64,000 nt of DNA, taken from contig NZ_JAVIDR010000003.1 in NCBI RefSeq assembly GCF_031157835.1, forward strand, positions 124,001 through 188,000, in the 5' to 3' direction. The stretch comes from Acinetobacter rudis (GTDB lineage: Bacteria; Pseudomonadota; Gammaproteobacteria; Pseudomonadales; Moraxellaceae). The number at the start of each line of letters is the position of its first letter. Positions within the stretch are counted from its first letter, which is position 1. The translations under genes and the position numbers were made by a program. A model generated the notes under the pieces. It saw only the letters and a list, made by a program, of their open reading frames with translations, searched no databases and was not told the origin of the DNA. Below are positions 54,914 through 64,000 of the stretch, in pieces.

Positions 54914-55690
54914 ATGCAAATATATTTGGCACGGAATAACCAACAGGCTGGGCCTTATACCGTAGAACAAGTCAATCAAATGTTGAGTAGCCAACAAGTT
55001 TTACTCACTGACTTAGCTTGGTATCAAGGCATGACTGAGTGGAAGGCATTGGGTGAACTCACCCAAGGAAAACTCTATTTTGAGCCTGAATTTAAAACAG
55101 CACCTTTAGCCACTGAAACAGTCACTACTCAAAATACTGCCACTCAAGTACGATCATCAAATATAAGTAAAACAACTTTTCAATTAGCAAGTGTGAATCA
55201 ACGCTTAATTGCTAAACTCATCGATTTACTTTTTTGGTTACCTTTAGTCGGTATCCAAATTTACATTGTTGCACAAGATAATTATGAAAAAGTCCTCATG
55301 GCTTTAGAAAAAATGCGCGCAAGCTCATTAAGTCTTGACTATCAAGCAATGGAGAGCGCACAAGCTGACTTTGCAGCATTATTGCCTGTGTCTTTAGATA
55401 CAATTCAAATTATCTCTTTTTGTACATTGCTGATGTTCATTGTACAGGCTGTGTTTATTACCAAATATGGGCAAAGTATTGGTAAAAAAATTATGAAAAT
55501 TAAAATTGTTGATGCGCAAAGCAATGACAAAGTTGGTTTTCTACGCGTTTTTGCTATACGAACCTTCTTATTTGTATTAATCATCAGCGCATTACCGTTA
55601 TTCATTCTTTTTGACCTGGTATTCGCTTTAAATGAAAAACGCCAAACACTACATGATAAATTAGCTAAAACTAAAGTCATTAAACTTTAA
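54914..55690 (+). CDS. GYF_2-RDD membrane protein
   Basis: 258 residues. The N-terminal GYF_2 (DUF4339-like) domain has the pattern QAGPYTVEQVNQMLSSQQV and LAWYQGMTEWKALGEL. An RDD domain follows (VNQRLIAKLIDLLFWLPLV ... LHDKLAKTKVI) with three or four membrane helices. GYF_2 may bind a proline-rich or peptide partner; the transported substrate, if any, is unknown. The gene stands alone before the cyo operon. Confidence 0.88.
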   Translation: MQIYLARNNQQAGPYTVEQVNQMLSSQQVLLTDLAWYQGMTEWKALGELTQGKLYFEPEFKTAPLATETVTTQNTATQVRSSNISKTTFQLASVNQRLIAKLIDLLFWLPLVGIQIYIVAQDNYEKVLMALEKMRASSLSLDYQAMESAQADFAALLPVSLDTIQIISFCTLLMFIVQAVFITKYGQSIGKKIMKIKIVDAQSNDKVGFLRVFAIRTFLFVLIISALPLFILFDLVFALNEKRQTLHDKLAKTKVIKL

Positions 55691-55700
55691 ACATTCTACT

Positions 55701-55721
55701 TAGGGGTGTAAATGCACCCCT
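55701..55721 (+). repeat. Hairpin downstream of the GYF_2-RDD gene
   Basis: AGGGGTG and CACCCCT pair over 7 bp 10 bp after the stop codon, with no T-run. The following 250 bp is the cyo promoter region, with no other feature identified with confidence. Confidence 0.45.
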
Positions 55722-55967
55722 GGTTCCCCTCCATAATTCCGCTCAAACACCATAAAAACAAAGCCCTTTTACTACAAAAAATGATTGCGCGAACAATTCT
55801 TTAATGCGTCTTTAGCTGTAGCTAAGTTTGGCGATATCAGGCATAATCCCCTACAACGTAGCGGTGCCCGAATATTTACTCATGTAAAACACAAATGTGT
55901 ATGATTCGAGGCACTACAATCGCTATCCCATATTATAGGGAATGGGACTCTTCACCGAGGTTGTAAA

Positions 55968-57014
55968 ATGAGACAAACAATTTTAGCTGTATTGTCTTTA
56001 TCAACGCTTGCCGTACTTTTAACAGGTTGCGGTGGTGATATAGTACTTCTAAACTCTAAAGGTCCAGTCGCAGCAGGTCAAAGTGATCTGATGATGAAAG
56101 CGATTGGCCTAATGCTATTGGTGGTTATTCCGTCAATTATTATGGCATTGTGGTTTGGTTGGAAATATCGCGCGTCAAATAAAGATGCAGACTATGAACC
56201 GACATGGGCACATTCAACTACGATCGAAGTCGTTGTTTGGGGTGTACCAGTCATTATTATTGGTATTTTAGCTTGGTTAACTTGGTGGGGTTCCCACAAG
56301 TATGACCCATACCGTCCGATTGAATCTGAAAAAGCACCTGTTAACATTCAAGTTGTTGCTGAAGCGTACAAATGGATCTTTATTTATCCTAATGAACAAA
56401 TCGCAACTGTTAACGAAATGCGTTTCCCAGAAAAAACTCCGGTTAGCTTACGTTTAACTTCTAACTTTACGATGAACTCATTCTTCATCCCTCAGTTAGC
56501 TGGTCAAATCTATGCAATGGCGGGTATGCAAACTCACCTGAACATCATGGCTGACTCTACCGGTGAATTCCGCGGTTTCTCTTCAAACTATAGCGGTTAC
56601 GGTTTCTCACAAATGCGTTTCAAAGCATACAGTATGACTGAAACGGATTATCAAGCGTGGGTAGCAGCAGTTAAAGCAAACGAAGGCACTAAAGTTAACC
56701 CAGCAGCAATTCAAAAAGGTCTTCTTGACCAAACTGAATTTGCAAGCTTGCGTGACGGCCATCGTGCAAAAGTTCAAATTGAGCATATTGTCGCTCGTGC
56801 TGTAACACCAGAAGAAAAAGCTGAAGCAGCGAAAATTGCGGCTGAAGGGACTTACCCAACTAAGCCACATCCTGTGACATATTACTCTTCAGTTGAACCT
56901 AAATTGTTCGAGTCGGTGATTAACAGATATATGAGTAACTATCATGGTGCAGATCACTCTGCAGCAAATACTCATGCAAACGTTGAACATGCGAAGGCTT
57001 CTGCAGAGGAATAA
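55968..57014 (+). CDS. cyoA: Cytochrome o ubiquinol oxidase subunit II
   Basis: 348 residues. A lipoprotein signal (LLTGC) is followed by two membrane helices (GLMLLVVIPSIIMALWF; VVVWGVPVIIIGILAWL) and a cupredoxin-like periplasmic domain (NFTMNSFFIPQLAGQIYAMAGM) lacking the CuA ligands, as expected for a quinol oxidase. Ends with an acidic, His-rich tail. First gene of cyoABCDE, which reduces O2 with ubiquinol and pumps protons. Confidence 0.96.
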   Translation: MRQTILAVLSLSTLAVLLTGCGGDIVLLNSKGPVAAGQSDLMMKAIGLMLLVVIPSIIMALWFGWKYRASNKDADYEPTWAHSTTIEVVVWGVPVIIIGILAWLTWWGSHKYDPYRPIESEKAPVNIQVVAEAYKWIFIYPNEQIATVNEMRFPEKTPVSLRLTSNFTMNSFFIPQLAGQIYAMAGMQTHLNIMADSTGEFRGFSSNYSGYGFSQMRFKAYSMTETDYQAWVAAVKANEGTKVNPAAIQKGLLDQTEFASLRDGHRAKVQIEHIVARAVTPEEKAEAAKIAAEGTYPTKPHPVTYYSSVEPKLFESVINRYMSNYHGADHSAANTHANVEHAKASAEE

Positions 57015-57017
57015 CAC

Positions 57018-59000
57018 ATGTTTGGAAAGTTAGGTTTTGACGCCATTCCGCACGATCCAATCGTGCAAGTTACCATTGCACTTATGGTATTGGGTGCACT
57101 TGTTGTTTTTGCAGGTGTAACATACTTTAAGAAATGGGGCTATTTATGGAATGAATGGTTTACTTCAGTAGACCATAAAAAAATTGGTATCATGTATATC
57201 ATCGTATCCATCATCATGTTACTACGTGGTTTTGCTGATGCGATCATGATGCGTTTACAACTTTTCCTCGCCCGTGGTGGCGGTGAAGGTTATCTCCACC
57301 CAGAACACTATGACCAGATTTTTACTGCGCATGGTGTAATTATGATTTTCTTCGTTGCAATGGGACTTGTAGTTGCAATGATGAACATTGTTGTACCTTT
57401 ACAAATTGGTGCGCGTGACGTTGCATTCCCATTACTTAACTCTTTAAGTTTCTGGTTATTTGCTGGCGCAGCTGCACTTGTAATGGTATCACTTGCATTG
57501 GGTGAATTCGCAGCAACTGGTTGGATGGCTTACCCGCCTCTTTCTGGTATTCAATACTCTCCTGGTGTTGGTGTAGATTACTACATTTGGGCACTACAAG
57601 CTTCAGGTCTTGGTACACTCTTAACTGGTGTTAACTTCTTCGTTACCATCATTAAAATGCGTACTCCTGGCATGAAACTTATGGATATGCCAATCTTTAC
57701 TTGGACTGTACTTTGTACAGCAGTATTGATTATTGCATCATTCCCTGTATTGACTGCAACGATTGCAATGTTGTCACTTGACCGTTACTTCGGCTTCCAC
57801 TTCTTCACTAACGAGCTTGGCGGTAGCCCAATGCTTTACGTGAACTTGATTTGGACTTGGGGTCACCCTGAAGTTTATATCTTGGTATTGCCAGCATTCG
57901 GTCTATTCTCAGAAATCACTGCAACTTATAGCCGCAAAGCATTGTTTGGCTACAAGTCAATGGTTTATGCGACTGTTGCAATTACTGTATTGTCATTCAT
58001 TGTATGGGTTCACCACTTCTTCACTATGGGTGCCGGTGCCAACGTTAACGCCTTCTTCGGCTTAATGACGATGGTTATTGCTATCCCTACTGGTGTTAAG
58101 ATCTTCTCATGGTTATTCACCATGTATAAAGGTCGTGTAACTTATACATCTCCAATGCTTTGGACACTTGGCTTCCTTGTGACTTTCGGTATTGGTGGTT
58201 TGACTGGTGTATTAATGGCGGTTCCACCTGCGGACTTCTTAGTACATAACTCACTATTCTTAATTGCTCACTTCCATAACGTGATTATCGGTGGTGTGGT
58301 ATTCGGTATGTTTGCCGGTATCATTTACTACTGGCCAAAAATGTTTGGTTGGAAACTCAACGAAGCTTGGGGTAAAGCAGCATTCTGGTTCTGGTTCACT
58401 GGTTTCTATTTTGCATTCATTCCACTTTATATCCTTGGTTTCATGGGTATGACTCGTCGTTTGAATACATATGACAACCCTGAATGGGACCCATACTTAG
58501 CGATTGCTTTAGTTGGTGCTGTTCTCATTGCTTTGGGTATTGCATGTTTCTTAATGCAAATCATCATGGGCTTCTTACAACGCAAAGACAACATGGATTA
58601 CACAGGCGATCCATGGGATGCACGTACTTTAGAATGGGCAACTTCATCTCCAGCACCTTTCTATAACTTTGCTTACCTACCGAAGAGCGATTGTATCGAC
58701 AGCTTCTGGGAAGACAAAGAAAAAGGTATTGCTTATGTACGTCCTGAAAAATACGAAGACGTTCATATGCCAACTAACCGTGCTGCTGGCTTTGTAATTG
58801 CTGCGTTCATTACTGTACTCAGTTTTGCACTCATCTGGCACATTTGGTGGTTAGTCGCTGTTAGTTTCGTTGGCGCAATTGTCAGCTTCATCGTGAGCTC
58901 TTTCACTAAGAAAGTAGATTACTATGTTCCAGCTGCAGAAGTTGAGCGTATCGAAAACGAACGCTATGCCCTACTTGAAAAACACTTGAAGAAGGACTAA
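57018..59000 (+). CDS. cyoB: Cytochrome o ubiquinol oxidase subunit I
   Basis: 660 residues, about 15 membrane helices. Haem and copper ligands are in [32 protein letters not shown] (with the cross-linked His-Tyr pair), WVHHFFTMG and [11 protein letters not shown]. It holds haem b, haem o and CuB, the oxygen-reducing site. Begins 3 bp after the cyoA stop. Confidence 0.97.
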   Translation: MFGKLGFDAIPHDPIVQVTIALMVLGALVVFAGVTYFKKWGYLWNEWFTSVDHKKIGIMYIIVSIIMLLRGFADAIMMRLQLFLARGGGEGYLHPEHYDQIFTAHGVIMIFFVAMGLVVAMMNIVVPLQIGARDVAFPLLNSLSFWLFAGAAALVMVSLALGEFAATGWMAYPPLSGIQYSPGVGVDYYIWALQASGLGTLLTGVNFFVTIIKMRTPGMKLMDMPIFTWTVLCTAVLIIASFPVLTATIAMLSLDRYFGFHFFTNELGGSPMLYVNLIWTWGHPEVYILVLPAFGLFSEITATYSRKALFGYKSMVYATVAITVLSFIVWVHHFFTMGAGANVNAFFGLMTMVIAIPTGVKIFSWLFTMYKGRVTYTSPMLWTLGFLVTFGIGGLTGVLMAVPPADFLVHNSLFLIAHFHNVIIGGVVFGMFAGIIYYWPKMFGWKLNEAWGKAAFWFWFTGFYFAFIPLYILGFMGMTRRLNTYDNPEWDPYLAIALVGAVLIALGIACFLMQIIMGFLQRKDNMDYTGDPWDARTLEWATSSPAPFYNFAYLPKSDCIDSFWEDKEKGIAYVRPEKYEDVHMPTNRAAGFVIAAFITVLSFALIWHIWWLVAVSFVGAIVSFIVSSFTKKVDYYVPAAEVERIENERYALLEKHLKKD

Positions 59001-59004
59001 GGAA

Positions 59005-59622
59005 ATGGCTGAAGTACTTCATCACGACAACCATGGACACGATGCACATCATCATGATGATAGTGACATCACCATCTTTGGTTTCTGGACCTACTTGATG
59101 AGTGACTTGATTATCTTCGGTACACTCTTCATCGCGTTCGCTGTTTTAAGCAGCCATATACCTGCTGGTACGCCAAGTGCAAAAGACTTGTTTGGTGATT
59201 CATTAGGCTTTGTTTTAGTTGAAACATTCGCTCTTTTGATTTCTTCAGTAACGTTTGGTTTTGCCGTACTTGCGTCTTACAAGAAAAATGTTGGCCAAGT
59301 TTTACTTTGGTTGGCAATTACTTGGGTGTTTGGTGCAACATTCATTGGCATGGAACTTTATGAGTTTAATCATCTTGTTCACGCAGGCCATGGACCTACA
59401 ACGAGTGCGTTCTTATCTTCATTCTTTACCTTAGTCGGAACCCACGGGATCCACGTGACTTCTGGTTTAGTGTGGATGATCATATTGATGATTCAAATCA
59501 AAAAATATGGTTTAACGACTGCAAATACACGTCGCCTTGCTTGCTTAAGCTTGTTTTGGCACTTCCTTGACATCGTTTGGATCTGTGTATTCAGCGTAGT
59601 TTATTTGATGGGAGTTCTATAA
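59005..59622 (+). CDS. cyoC: Cytochrome o ubiquinol oxidase subunit III
   Basis: 205 residues with about five membrane helices and a His-rich N-terminus ([14 protein letters not shown]). Segments [19 protein letters not shown] and [17 protein letters not shown] match the family. Follows cyoB by 4 bp; its stop overlaps the cyoD start by 1 bp. Confidence 0.96.
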   Translation: MAEVLHHDNHGHDAHHHDDSDITIFGFWTYLMSDLIIFGTLFIAFAVLSSHIPAGTPSAKDLFGDSLGFVLVETFALLISSVTFGFAVLASYKKNVGQVLLWLAITWVFGATFIGMELYEFNHLVHAGHGPTTSAFLSSFFTLVGTHGIHVTSGLVWMIILMIQIKKYGLTTANTRRLACLSLFWHFLDIVWICVFSVVYLMGVL

Positions 59623-59951
59623 TGAGTCACGATCATAACTCGGCTGGTGCATCGCACGGTAACGTTAAGCAATACAGTATTGGTTTTATTGTTTCTGTAT
59701 TATTAACCATTGTTCCTTTTTACATGGTTATGCATGCAGATAACTTTAGCCGCGGTTCAATTGTTGCCACAATTGCAATCACTGCTATTGCCCAAGTTCT
59801 TGTTCAGTTGGTGTTCTTCTTACACATGAACTCATCTTCTGAACAACGTTGGAACGTAATTGCATTTATCTATACCATCATGACAATCGCTGTATTGCTC
59901 ATTGGTTCAGTATGGATCATGAACTACTTACACTCTAATATGATGATCTAA
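59622..59951 (+). CDS. cyoD: Cytochrome o ubiquinol oxidase subunit IV
   Basis: 109 residues starting at the ATG at 59622, which overlaps the cyoC stop (TAATG). An in-frame start further upstream at 59577 lies within cyoC and is not used. Three membrane helices with QYSIGFIVSVLLTIVPFYMV and VLVQLVFFLHMNSS are typical of CyoD. Confidence 0.94.
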   Translation: MSHDHNSAGASHGNVKQYSIGFIVSVLLTIVPFYMVMHADNFSRGSIVATIAITAIAQVLVQLVFFLHMNSSSEQRWNVIAFIYTIMTIAVLLIGSVWIMNYLHSNMMI

Positions 59952-59961
59952 ACTGATTGTC

Positions 59962-60840
59962 ATGTTAAAAAAGTACTTATTCCTGACTAAGCCAGGAATT
60001 CTGTTTGGTAACTTCGTTACCACCTTGGGCGGCTTCTTTTTAGCCGCCCAAGGCTCAGTCGATTTCCTTTTACTCCTGATTACACTCCTTGGAACAACCT
60101 GTGTTGTTGCATCGGGTTGCGTCGTGAATAATGTAATCGATCAAGACATTGACCATAAAATGCAGCGTACTCAAAACCGAGCACTGGTCAAAAAAACCAT
60201 CACCCCCACTATCGCATTAATCTTTGCAACTGTGCTTGGTGCAATAGGCTTTGGCTTGTTGTGGTTTTTTGTTAATGCTTATGCATTCGGTTTTGCTGTA
60301 GTTGGTTTTGTTGTTTATGTGGTGTTTTATAGTCTTTGGACAAAACGAACCAGTATTCATCAAACCATTATTGGCAGTATCTCTGGGGCGAGTCCACCAG
60401 TCATTGGTTACACTGCTGTAAGCAATGAATTTGATATTGCTGCATTGCTTGTGTTTTTGGCTTATGCGCTTTGGCAAATGCCACACTCATGGGGTATCGC
60501 AATATATCGTTTGGAAGATTATACCAATGCGAACATTCCGATTTTACCTGTGGCACGTTCAGTGTATCGCACCAAAGTAGAATGCTTGATTTATGTATTA
60601 TTATTTACGGCAGTACTAAATGGTCTTTATTGTTTTGGCTATACCAACATTTTATTTTTAATTATCTTTAATGCACTTTGTGCGTATTGGATTTATTTAT
60701 CAATTATTGGTTTCAAGGCAGAAAACGATCAACTCTGGGCAAAACGCTACTTCCTCTATTCAGTAATTCTGGTTACTGCTTTGAGTATAAGTTTTGGCTT
60801 TACTTATATGAGTAATGCTCCGCATTTACCCCTGTTTTAA
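59962..60840 (+). CDS. cyoE: Haem O synthase (protohaem IX farnesyltransferase)
   Basis: 292 residues, UbiA-like membrane prenyltransferase with about nine helices. The first Asp-rich motif is NNVIDQDIDHKMQRTQNRAL and the second region is YRLEDYTNANIPILPV. It makes haem O for CyoB from haem B. Last gene of the operon. Confidence 0.96.
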   Translation: MLKKYLFLTKPGILFGNFVTTLGGFFLAAQGSVDFLLLLITLLGTTCVVASGCVVNNVIDQDIDHKMQRTQNRALVKKTITPTIALIFATVLGAIGFGLLWFFVNAYAFGFAVVGFVVYVVFYSLWTKRTSIHQTIIGSISGASPPVIGYTAVSNEFDIAALLVFLAYALWQMPHSWGIAIYRLEDYTNANIPILPVARSVYRTKVECLIYVLLFTAVLNGLYCFGYTNILFLIIFNALCAYWIYLSIIGFKAENDQLWAKRYFLYSVILVTALSISFGFTYMSNAPHLPLF

Positions 60841-60869
60841 AAGATAGAGATCTTCTCTATCTTTTTTTT
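60840..60869 (+). terminator. Terminator of the cyo operon
   Basis: AAAGATAGAG and CTCTATCTTT form a 10-bp stem with a 5-nt loop, running into further T. Confidence 0.88.
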
Positions 60870-61027
60870 GTTTTATTCTTCTCAATAATGAATACACCAT
60901 AATATTTGCTCTCATTTAAAAATAATGCAGTGATTGTATTATATAGATCATTCTTCAAACTATTATTTAATCTCTTTCTCAAGCTTGTTATGATCAGATT
61001 TATCTTTTAAATCAAAAATATCTTTTT

Positions 61028-63151
61028 ATGTTATTACTTAAGCACCTCTACTTTAAACGTGCCCTATTTCTAAGCCTAACCCCACTTGCATTAAGTTATA
61101 GCTTATCTGCACAAGCAGGCATGGAAATGGAATGTAGTCCTAATTTTGATCTAACAGATAGCCGCTCCTACAATGAATGTAGTAACCTCCCGGTTCTTAC
61201 ACCGGGCAATGACAACAAAACCAATATACTTTTATTATTAACTGATCTAGGGCTAGCGCGACTCGAAACAGAAACACATATCGACCAAGATATTTGGTCT
61301 GCTAATTATGCATATGTTCCCTTTGAAGCAAAAAATTTTTTAGCCTTGACTCAAAATAAAGTGGCCAACCAGCGTAATGTTACAACATCACAAGCATCTC
61401 AATATATATTTGATGAACGTTGCATAAACTTAACCGATGCAGCTAAACAGTTTAATGCCCAAATCCAACAACACCCTAAACTCTCAGCTTCAGAAAAGAA
61501 AATCCTTATCCAAGCACGTAACCAAGTTCAAAGCTGTGATGATAAACATCAATTTATCGCTGTGGATCAGCAATGGTCACAAATAGCACAACAATATGCT
61601 TCTTACATAAATGCAAGTATCGCCTTTTACAATGCTAACTATTCTGCAGCAACTAAAATATATACTGTTTTAAGTCAAGTAGAAGATCCTTGGATTAAAG
61701 AAACTGCACAATATATGCTTATACGCAGTAGTCTAAATAGTGCATTTGCAACAGGAGTAGACCAATATGGTGATATAGATATTAATAAAATTAATCCACA
61801 ATTATTAAAAAGTGTACAAGACAATATCCTTACCTATTTACAGCTTTATCCTCATGGCCAATATGTTGCCAGTGCTCAGGGGTTATTAAGACGTTATTTT
61901 TGGTTAGCAGGTCGCCAAGACCTACTCATTAATGAAATTGTTTGGCAAATGCACAATAGCCAATCCCCTCGTTACAACCTTAATATAGCTGAACTTCCAG
62001 CAGAAATTGATCGACGTATTTTTCAAAGCAGTCATTTTAATCAAAATAATCTAAATGACCCGTTATTACTTGCAGTGCATGATTTAATGCAAATGCGTGA
62101 TAGTAATGATCCAAATTTCAAAGCATTAACTTGGTCTATGCTTAATGCACAAAAAAATCAATTTAAAACTCAGCCAGAATTATTTAAATATTTACAAGCA
62201 AGCCATTTGTTTTATGTTCAAAATAAAGCGGCTGATGCTCTCACCTACTTACCTCAAAGTTTTTCTTTAAATAGCCACCTTGATCTTAGTCAAGCCTTTT
62301 TAAAAGGATTAATCTTAGAAAAAACGACTCCTCATCAAGCAGCTTCATATTGGACTCAACTACTTAAACAGAGTAAAAATACAAACCAGCGTGGATTATT
62401 TGAGGTTGCCTTAGCACAATCTTTAAACCAACAACAAAACTACCAATCCTTTATAGGTAAGCGACCGCTTATTAGCCAAGTCAATTTACAACGTGACTTT
62501 ATACTGTTTCATGCTAATGAACAAAGCCTAGAAAAGATCATTCAATCTTCTGAGGCAAATGAAGCACAGAAACAAGCGGCATTATTCGTGTTATTGGCTA
62601 AATCCTTAGGTTATCAAAATTTTGCATTATTTAATCGTTACTATGAGCAAATGCCAAAAGATGCAAATCAATACCAAGCTTGGCAAAGCCCTCAAAATAA
62701 ATATCAAAATAAGCCCCCATTTGCTCACCTGATTTGGAATGGTCATACGATTAGCCCAACATTACAATGTGCAGCACTTCCAAAGCTCAGCCAAGCTTTG
62801 GAAAAAAATCCACAAGACCTTACACTTCAAACATGTCTCGCTGAATATATGCGTAGTGAAAATGCGTATAGCGTTTTACAACACCTCGATTTCGAAAGTC
62901 CTCGTCCACTTGCTTTTAACGGTACAGTGTTTACTCGCGGACAAGTCTATAAAAATATTATTGCAACCAAACAAAAATCCGAGCTGACGGCCTATGCACT
63001 TTATCGTTCAGTACAATGCTATGCACCATCTGGATTTAACGATTGCCAAGACAAAGAGGTTCCCAAAACAGTACGTAAACAATGGTTTGATCAATTAAAA
63101 AGAGACTATCCTCAAAGTAGTTGGGCGAAATCATTAAAATATTATTGGTAG
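61028..63151 (+). CDS. Large exported helical-repeat protein of unknown function
   Basis: 707 residues with a signal peptide ending ...SLSAQAG/MEME. The rest is helix-rich with tetratricopeptide-like repeats (ASIAFYNANYSAATKIYTVLSQ, ILEKTTPHQAASYWTQLLKQ). Several cysteines are spread through the protein (about 36, 51, 136, 169, 590s), suggesting disulfides in the periplasm. The next gene, encoding a DUF3142 protein, begins 3 bp after its stop, so they form one unit. Homologues are known in Acinetobacter but a function was not recognised. Confidence 0.75.
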   Translation: MLLLKHLYFKRALFLSLTPLALSYSLSAQAGMEMECSPNFDLTDSRSYNECSNLPVLTPGNDNKTNILLLLTDLGLARLETETHIDQDIWSANYAYVPFEAKNFLALTQNKVANQRNVTTSQASQYIFDERCINLTDAAKQFNAQIQQHPKLSASEKKILIQARNQVQSCDDKHQFIAVDQQWSQIAQQYASYINASIAFYNANYSAATKIYTVLSQVEDPWIKETAQYMLIRSSLNSAFATGVDQYGDIDINKINPQLLKSVQDNILTYLQLYPHGQYVASAQGLLRRYFWLAGRQDLLINEIVWQMHNSQSPRYNLNIAELPAEIDRRIFQSSHFNQNNLNDPLLLAVHDLMQMRDSNDPNFKALTWSMLNAQKNQFKTQPELFKYLQASHLFYVQNKAADALTYLPQSFSLNSHLDLSQAFLKGLILEKTTPHQAASYWTQLLKQSKNTNQRGLFEVALAQSLNQQQNYQSFIGKRPLISQVNLQRDFILFHANEQSLEKIIQSSEANEAQKQAALFVLLAKSLGYQNFALFNRYYEQMPKDANQYQAWQSPQNKYQNKPPFAHLIWNGHTISPTLQCAALPKLSQALEKNPQDLTLQTCLAEYMRSENAYSVLQHLDFESPRPLAFNGTVFTRGQVYKNIIATKQKSELTAYALYRSVQCYAPSGFNDCQDKEVPKTVRKQWFDQLKRDYPQSSWAKSLKYYW

Positions 63152-63154
63152 GCC

Positions 63155-63919
63155 ATGCGCAAATTCGCTCAATTAATTGTTCATTCTCGATCTCTTGGGG
63201 CTATATGTACTAGCCTCATCTTCATATTCATACTCTGTTTTTGGAGTCATATTGCACTTAGTAAACCAGTCCGGATTGATGCCAATCAATATCATTCTTT
63301 CTGGATTTGGGGAGATATTCGTAGTGCACCTTATTTATCTCAGGCAAAAACTTTGTATATTTTACAAGGAGACTTCGCTTATCAAAAAAGGCAGCAAAAA
63401 GTCATTTTTCAACCCCAAGGGATTGCAGCGAAGACATTACCCCAACAAAAAATTTGGTTAGTATTTCGTAATCATGATCTAAATTGGTCTAATGAACATT
63501 TTCAGCTCATCATTCGTAGGCTGAATACTTGGCGCAATCATTCCAATCAGGTTGTTGGTGTACAGATTGATTTTGATAGTAAAACTCAAGCACTCTATCA
63601 ATACGCCTTATTCTTAAAAACACTGCGCCAGCATTTGCCAAATGATTACCAAATTAGCATCACTGGCTTAATGGATTGGACCAATGTACAAGATGCGGCA
63701 ACACTTAGCTTATTAAAAGAAAATATTAACGAACTGGTTATACAAAGTTATCAAGGGAGACACACTGTTGATAATTATCAAAGCTATGTTAAACGGATTG
63801 AAGCAATGAAAATTCCTTATAAAATAGGCCTTGTTCAACATGGGCAATGGGACGATACGCTGCATTTTGACTCAGATCCAAACTTTAAAGGATATGTGGT
63901 TTTCTTACTGAAAAATTAG
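63155..63919 (+). CDS. DUF3142 family exported protein
   Basis: 254 residues. A signal or anchor segment (AICTSLIFIFILCFWSHIALS) is followed by a TIM-barrel-like region with family motifs LYILQGDF, VGVQIDFDSKTQALYQYALFLKTLR, ISITGLMDWTN, LVIQSYQG and YKIGLVQHG. DUF3142 proteins resemble glycoside-hydrolase-type barrels, but no activity is established. Co-transcribed with the preceding large exported protein. Confidence 0.82.
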   Translation: MRKFAQLIVHSRSLGAICTSLIFIFILCFWSHIALSKPVRIDANQYHSFWIWGDIRSAPYLSQAKTLYILQGDFAYQKRQQKVIFQPQGIAAKTLPQQKIWLVFRNHDLNWSNEHFQLIIRRLNTWRNHSNQVVGVQIDFDSKTQALYQYALFLKTLRQHLPNDYQISITGLMDWTNVQDAATLSLLKENINELVIQSYQGRHTVDNYQSYVKRIEAMKIPYKIGLVQHGQWDDTLHFDSDPNFKGYVVFLLKN

Positions 63920-64000
63920 TTTTGAATGCTTATTTAAAATGAGCCCTTTGTAAAAATGCATATTTAGCATCGCTAATGCTTGTATTTATGAGATAAACCC

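Noticed and set aside
59577..59621. Upstream in-frame extension of cyoD
   Set aside because: It lies inside cyoC; the ATG at 59622 overlapping the cyoC stop gives the normal CyoD N-terminus.

Overview
The window is about 64 kb of an AT-rich gammaproteobacterial chromosome, most likely Acinetobacter (Moraxellaceae). Evidence: an ADC-like class C beta-lactamase, a Coq7-type ubiquinone hydroxylase, a cyoABCDE ubiquinol oxidase operon, a ppsR/ppsA pair whose ppsA starts with TTG, a kdpABCDE locus and an azlCD pair. No tRNA, rRNA, CRISPR array, intact transposon or prophage was seen. The only insertion-sequence trace is a short tnpB remnant.

Layout. 1-5.1 kb: a histidine kinase (running off the window edge) and response regulator, divergent from a catecholate-siderophore TonB-dependent receptor with Fur-box-like sites between them, then a small lipoprotein. 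5.1-7.4 kb: an AT-rich gap with a convincing small-RNA transcription unit, then a class C beta-lactamase. 7.5-14.9 kb: tamB and tamA, outer-membrane assembly. 15.1-17.1 kb: an LplT-like MFS transporter and coq7. 17.1-25.1 kb: kdpA-B-C-D-E on the minus strand, preceded by phased direct repeats and a leader hairpin. 25.5-28.5 kb: folK, folB, an ABC1/UbiB-like kinase and a MoeB/ThiF-like E1 enzyme. 28.7-34.9 kb: an acyl-CoA catabolic cluster (acyl-CoA synthetase, acyl-CoA dehydrogenase, SDR dehydrogenase) divergent from an AraC-type regulator and an FAD oxidoreductase. 35-37 kb: DUF4349 lipoprotein, RDD protein, Lrp/AsnC regulator.

37-39.5 kb is the most unusual part. Two diverged copies of a structured element of about 175 nt (shared closing stem, hairpins with compensatory base changes) bracket an exported protein of unknown function and a stand-alone caspase/CHAT-like protein. 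Just beyond, at 40.5 kb, lies the tnpB remnant. A dispersed repeat with core CTTAGGCTAT occurs at least five times between 24 and 40 kb, all in one orientation, and one copy is read in frame inside a loop of KdpA.

41-51 kb: a quinone-reductase-like flavoprotein divergent from an HxlR regulator, cytochrome b561, ychF, a small lipoprotein, azlCD, aspD-aspT (aspartate decarboxylase and aspartate:alanine antiporter), a porin and a periplasmic protein of unknown function. 51-55.7 kb: ppsR divergent from ppsA, then a GYF_2-RDD membrane protein. 56-60.8 kb: cyoABCDE. 61-63.9 kb: a large exported repeat-type protein and a DUF3142 protein. The main metabolic themes are respiration (cyo, coq7), potassium uptake (kdp), aspartate and acyl-CoA catabolism, and envelope biogenesis (tamAB).
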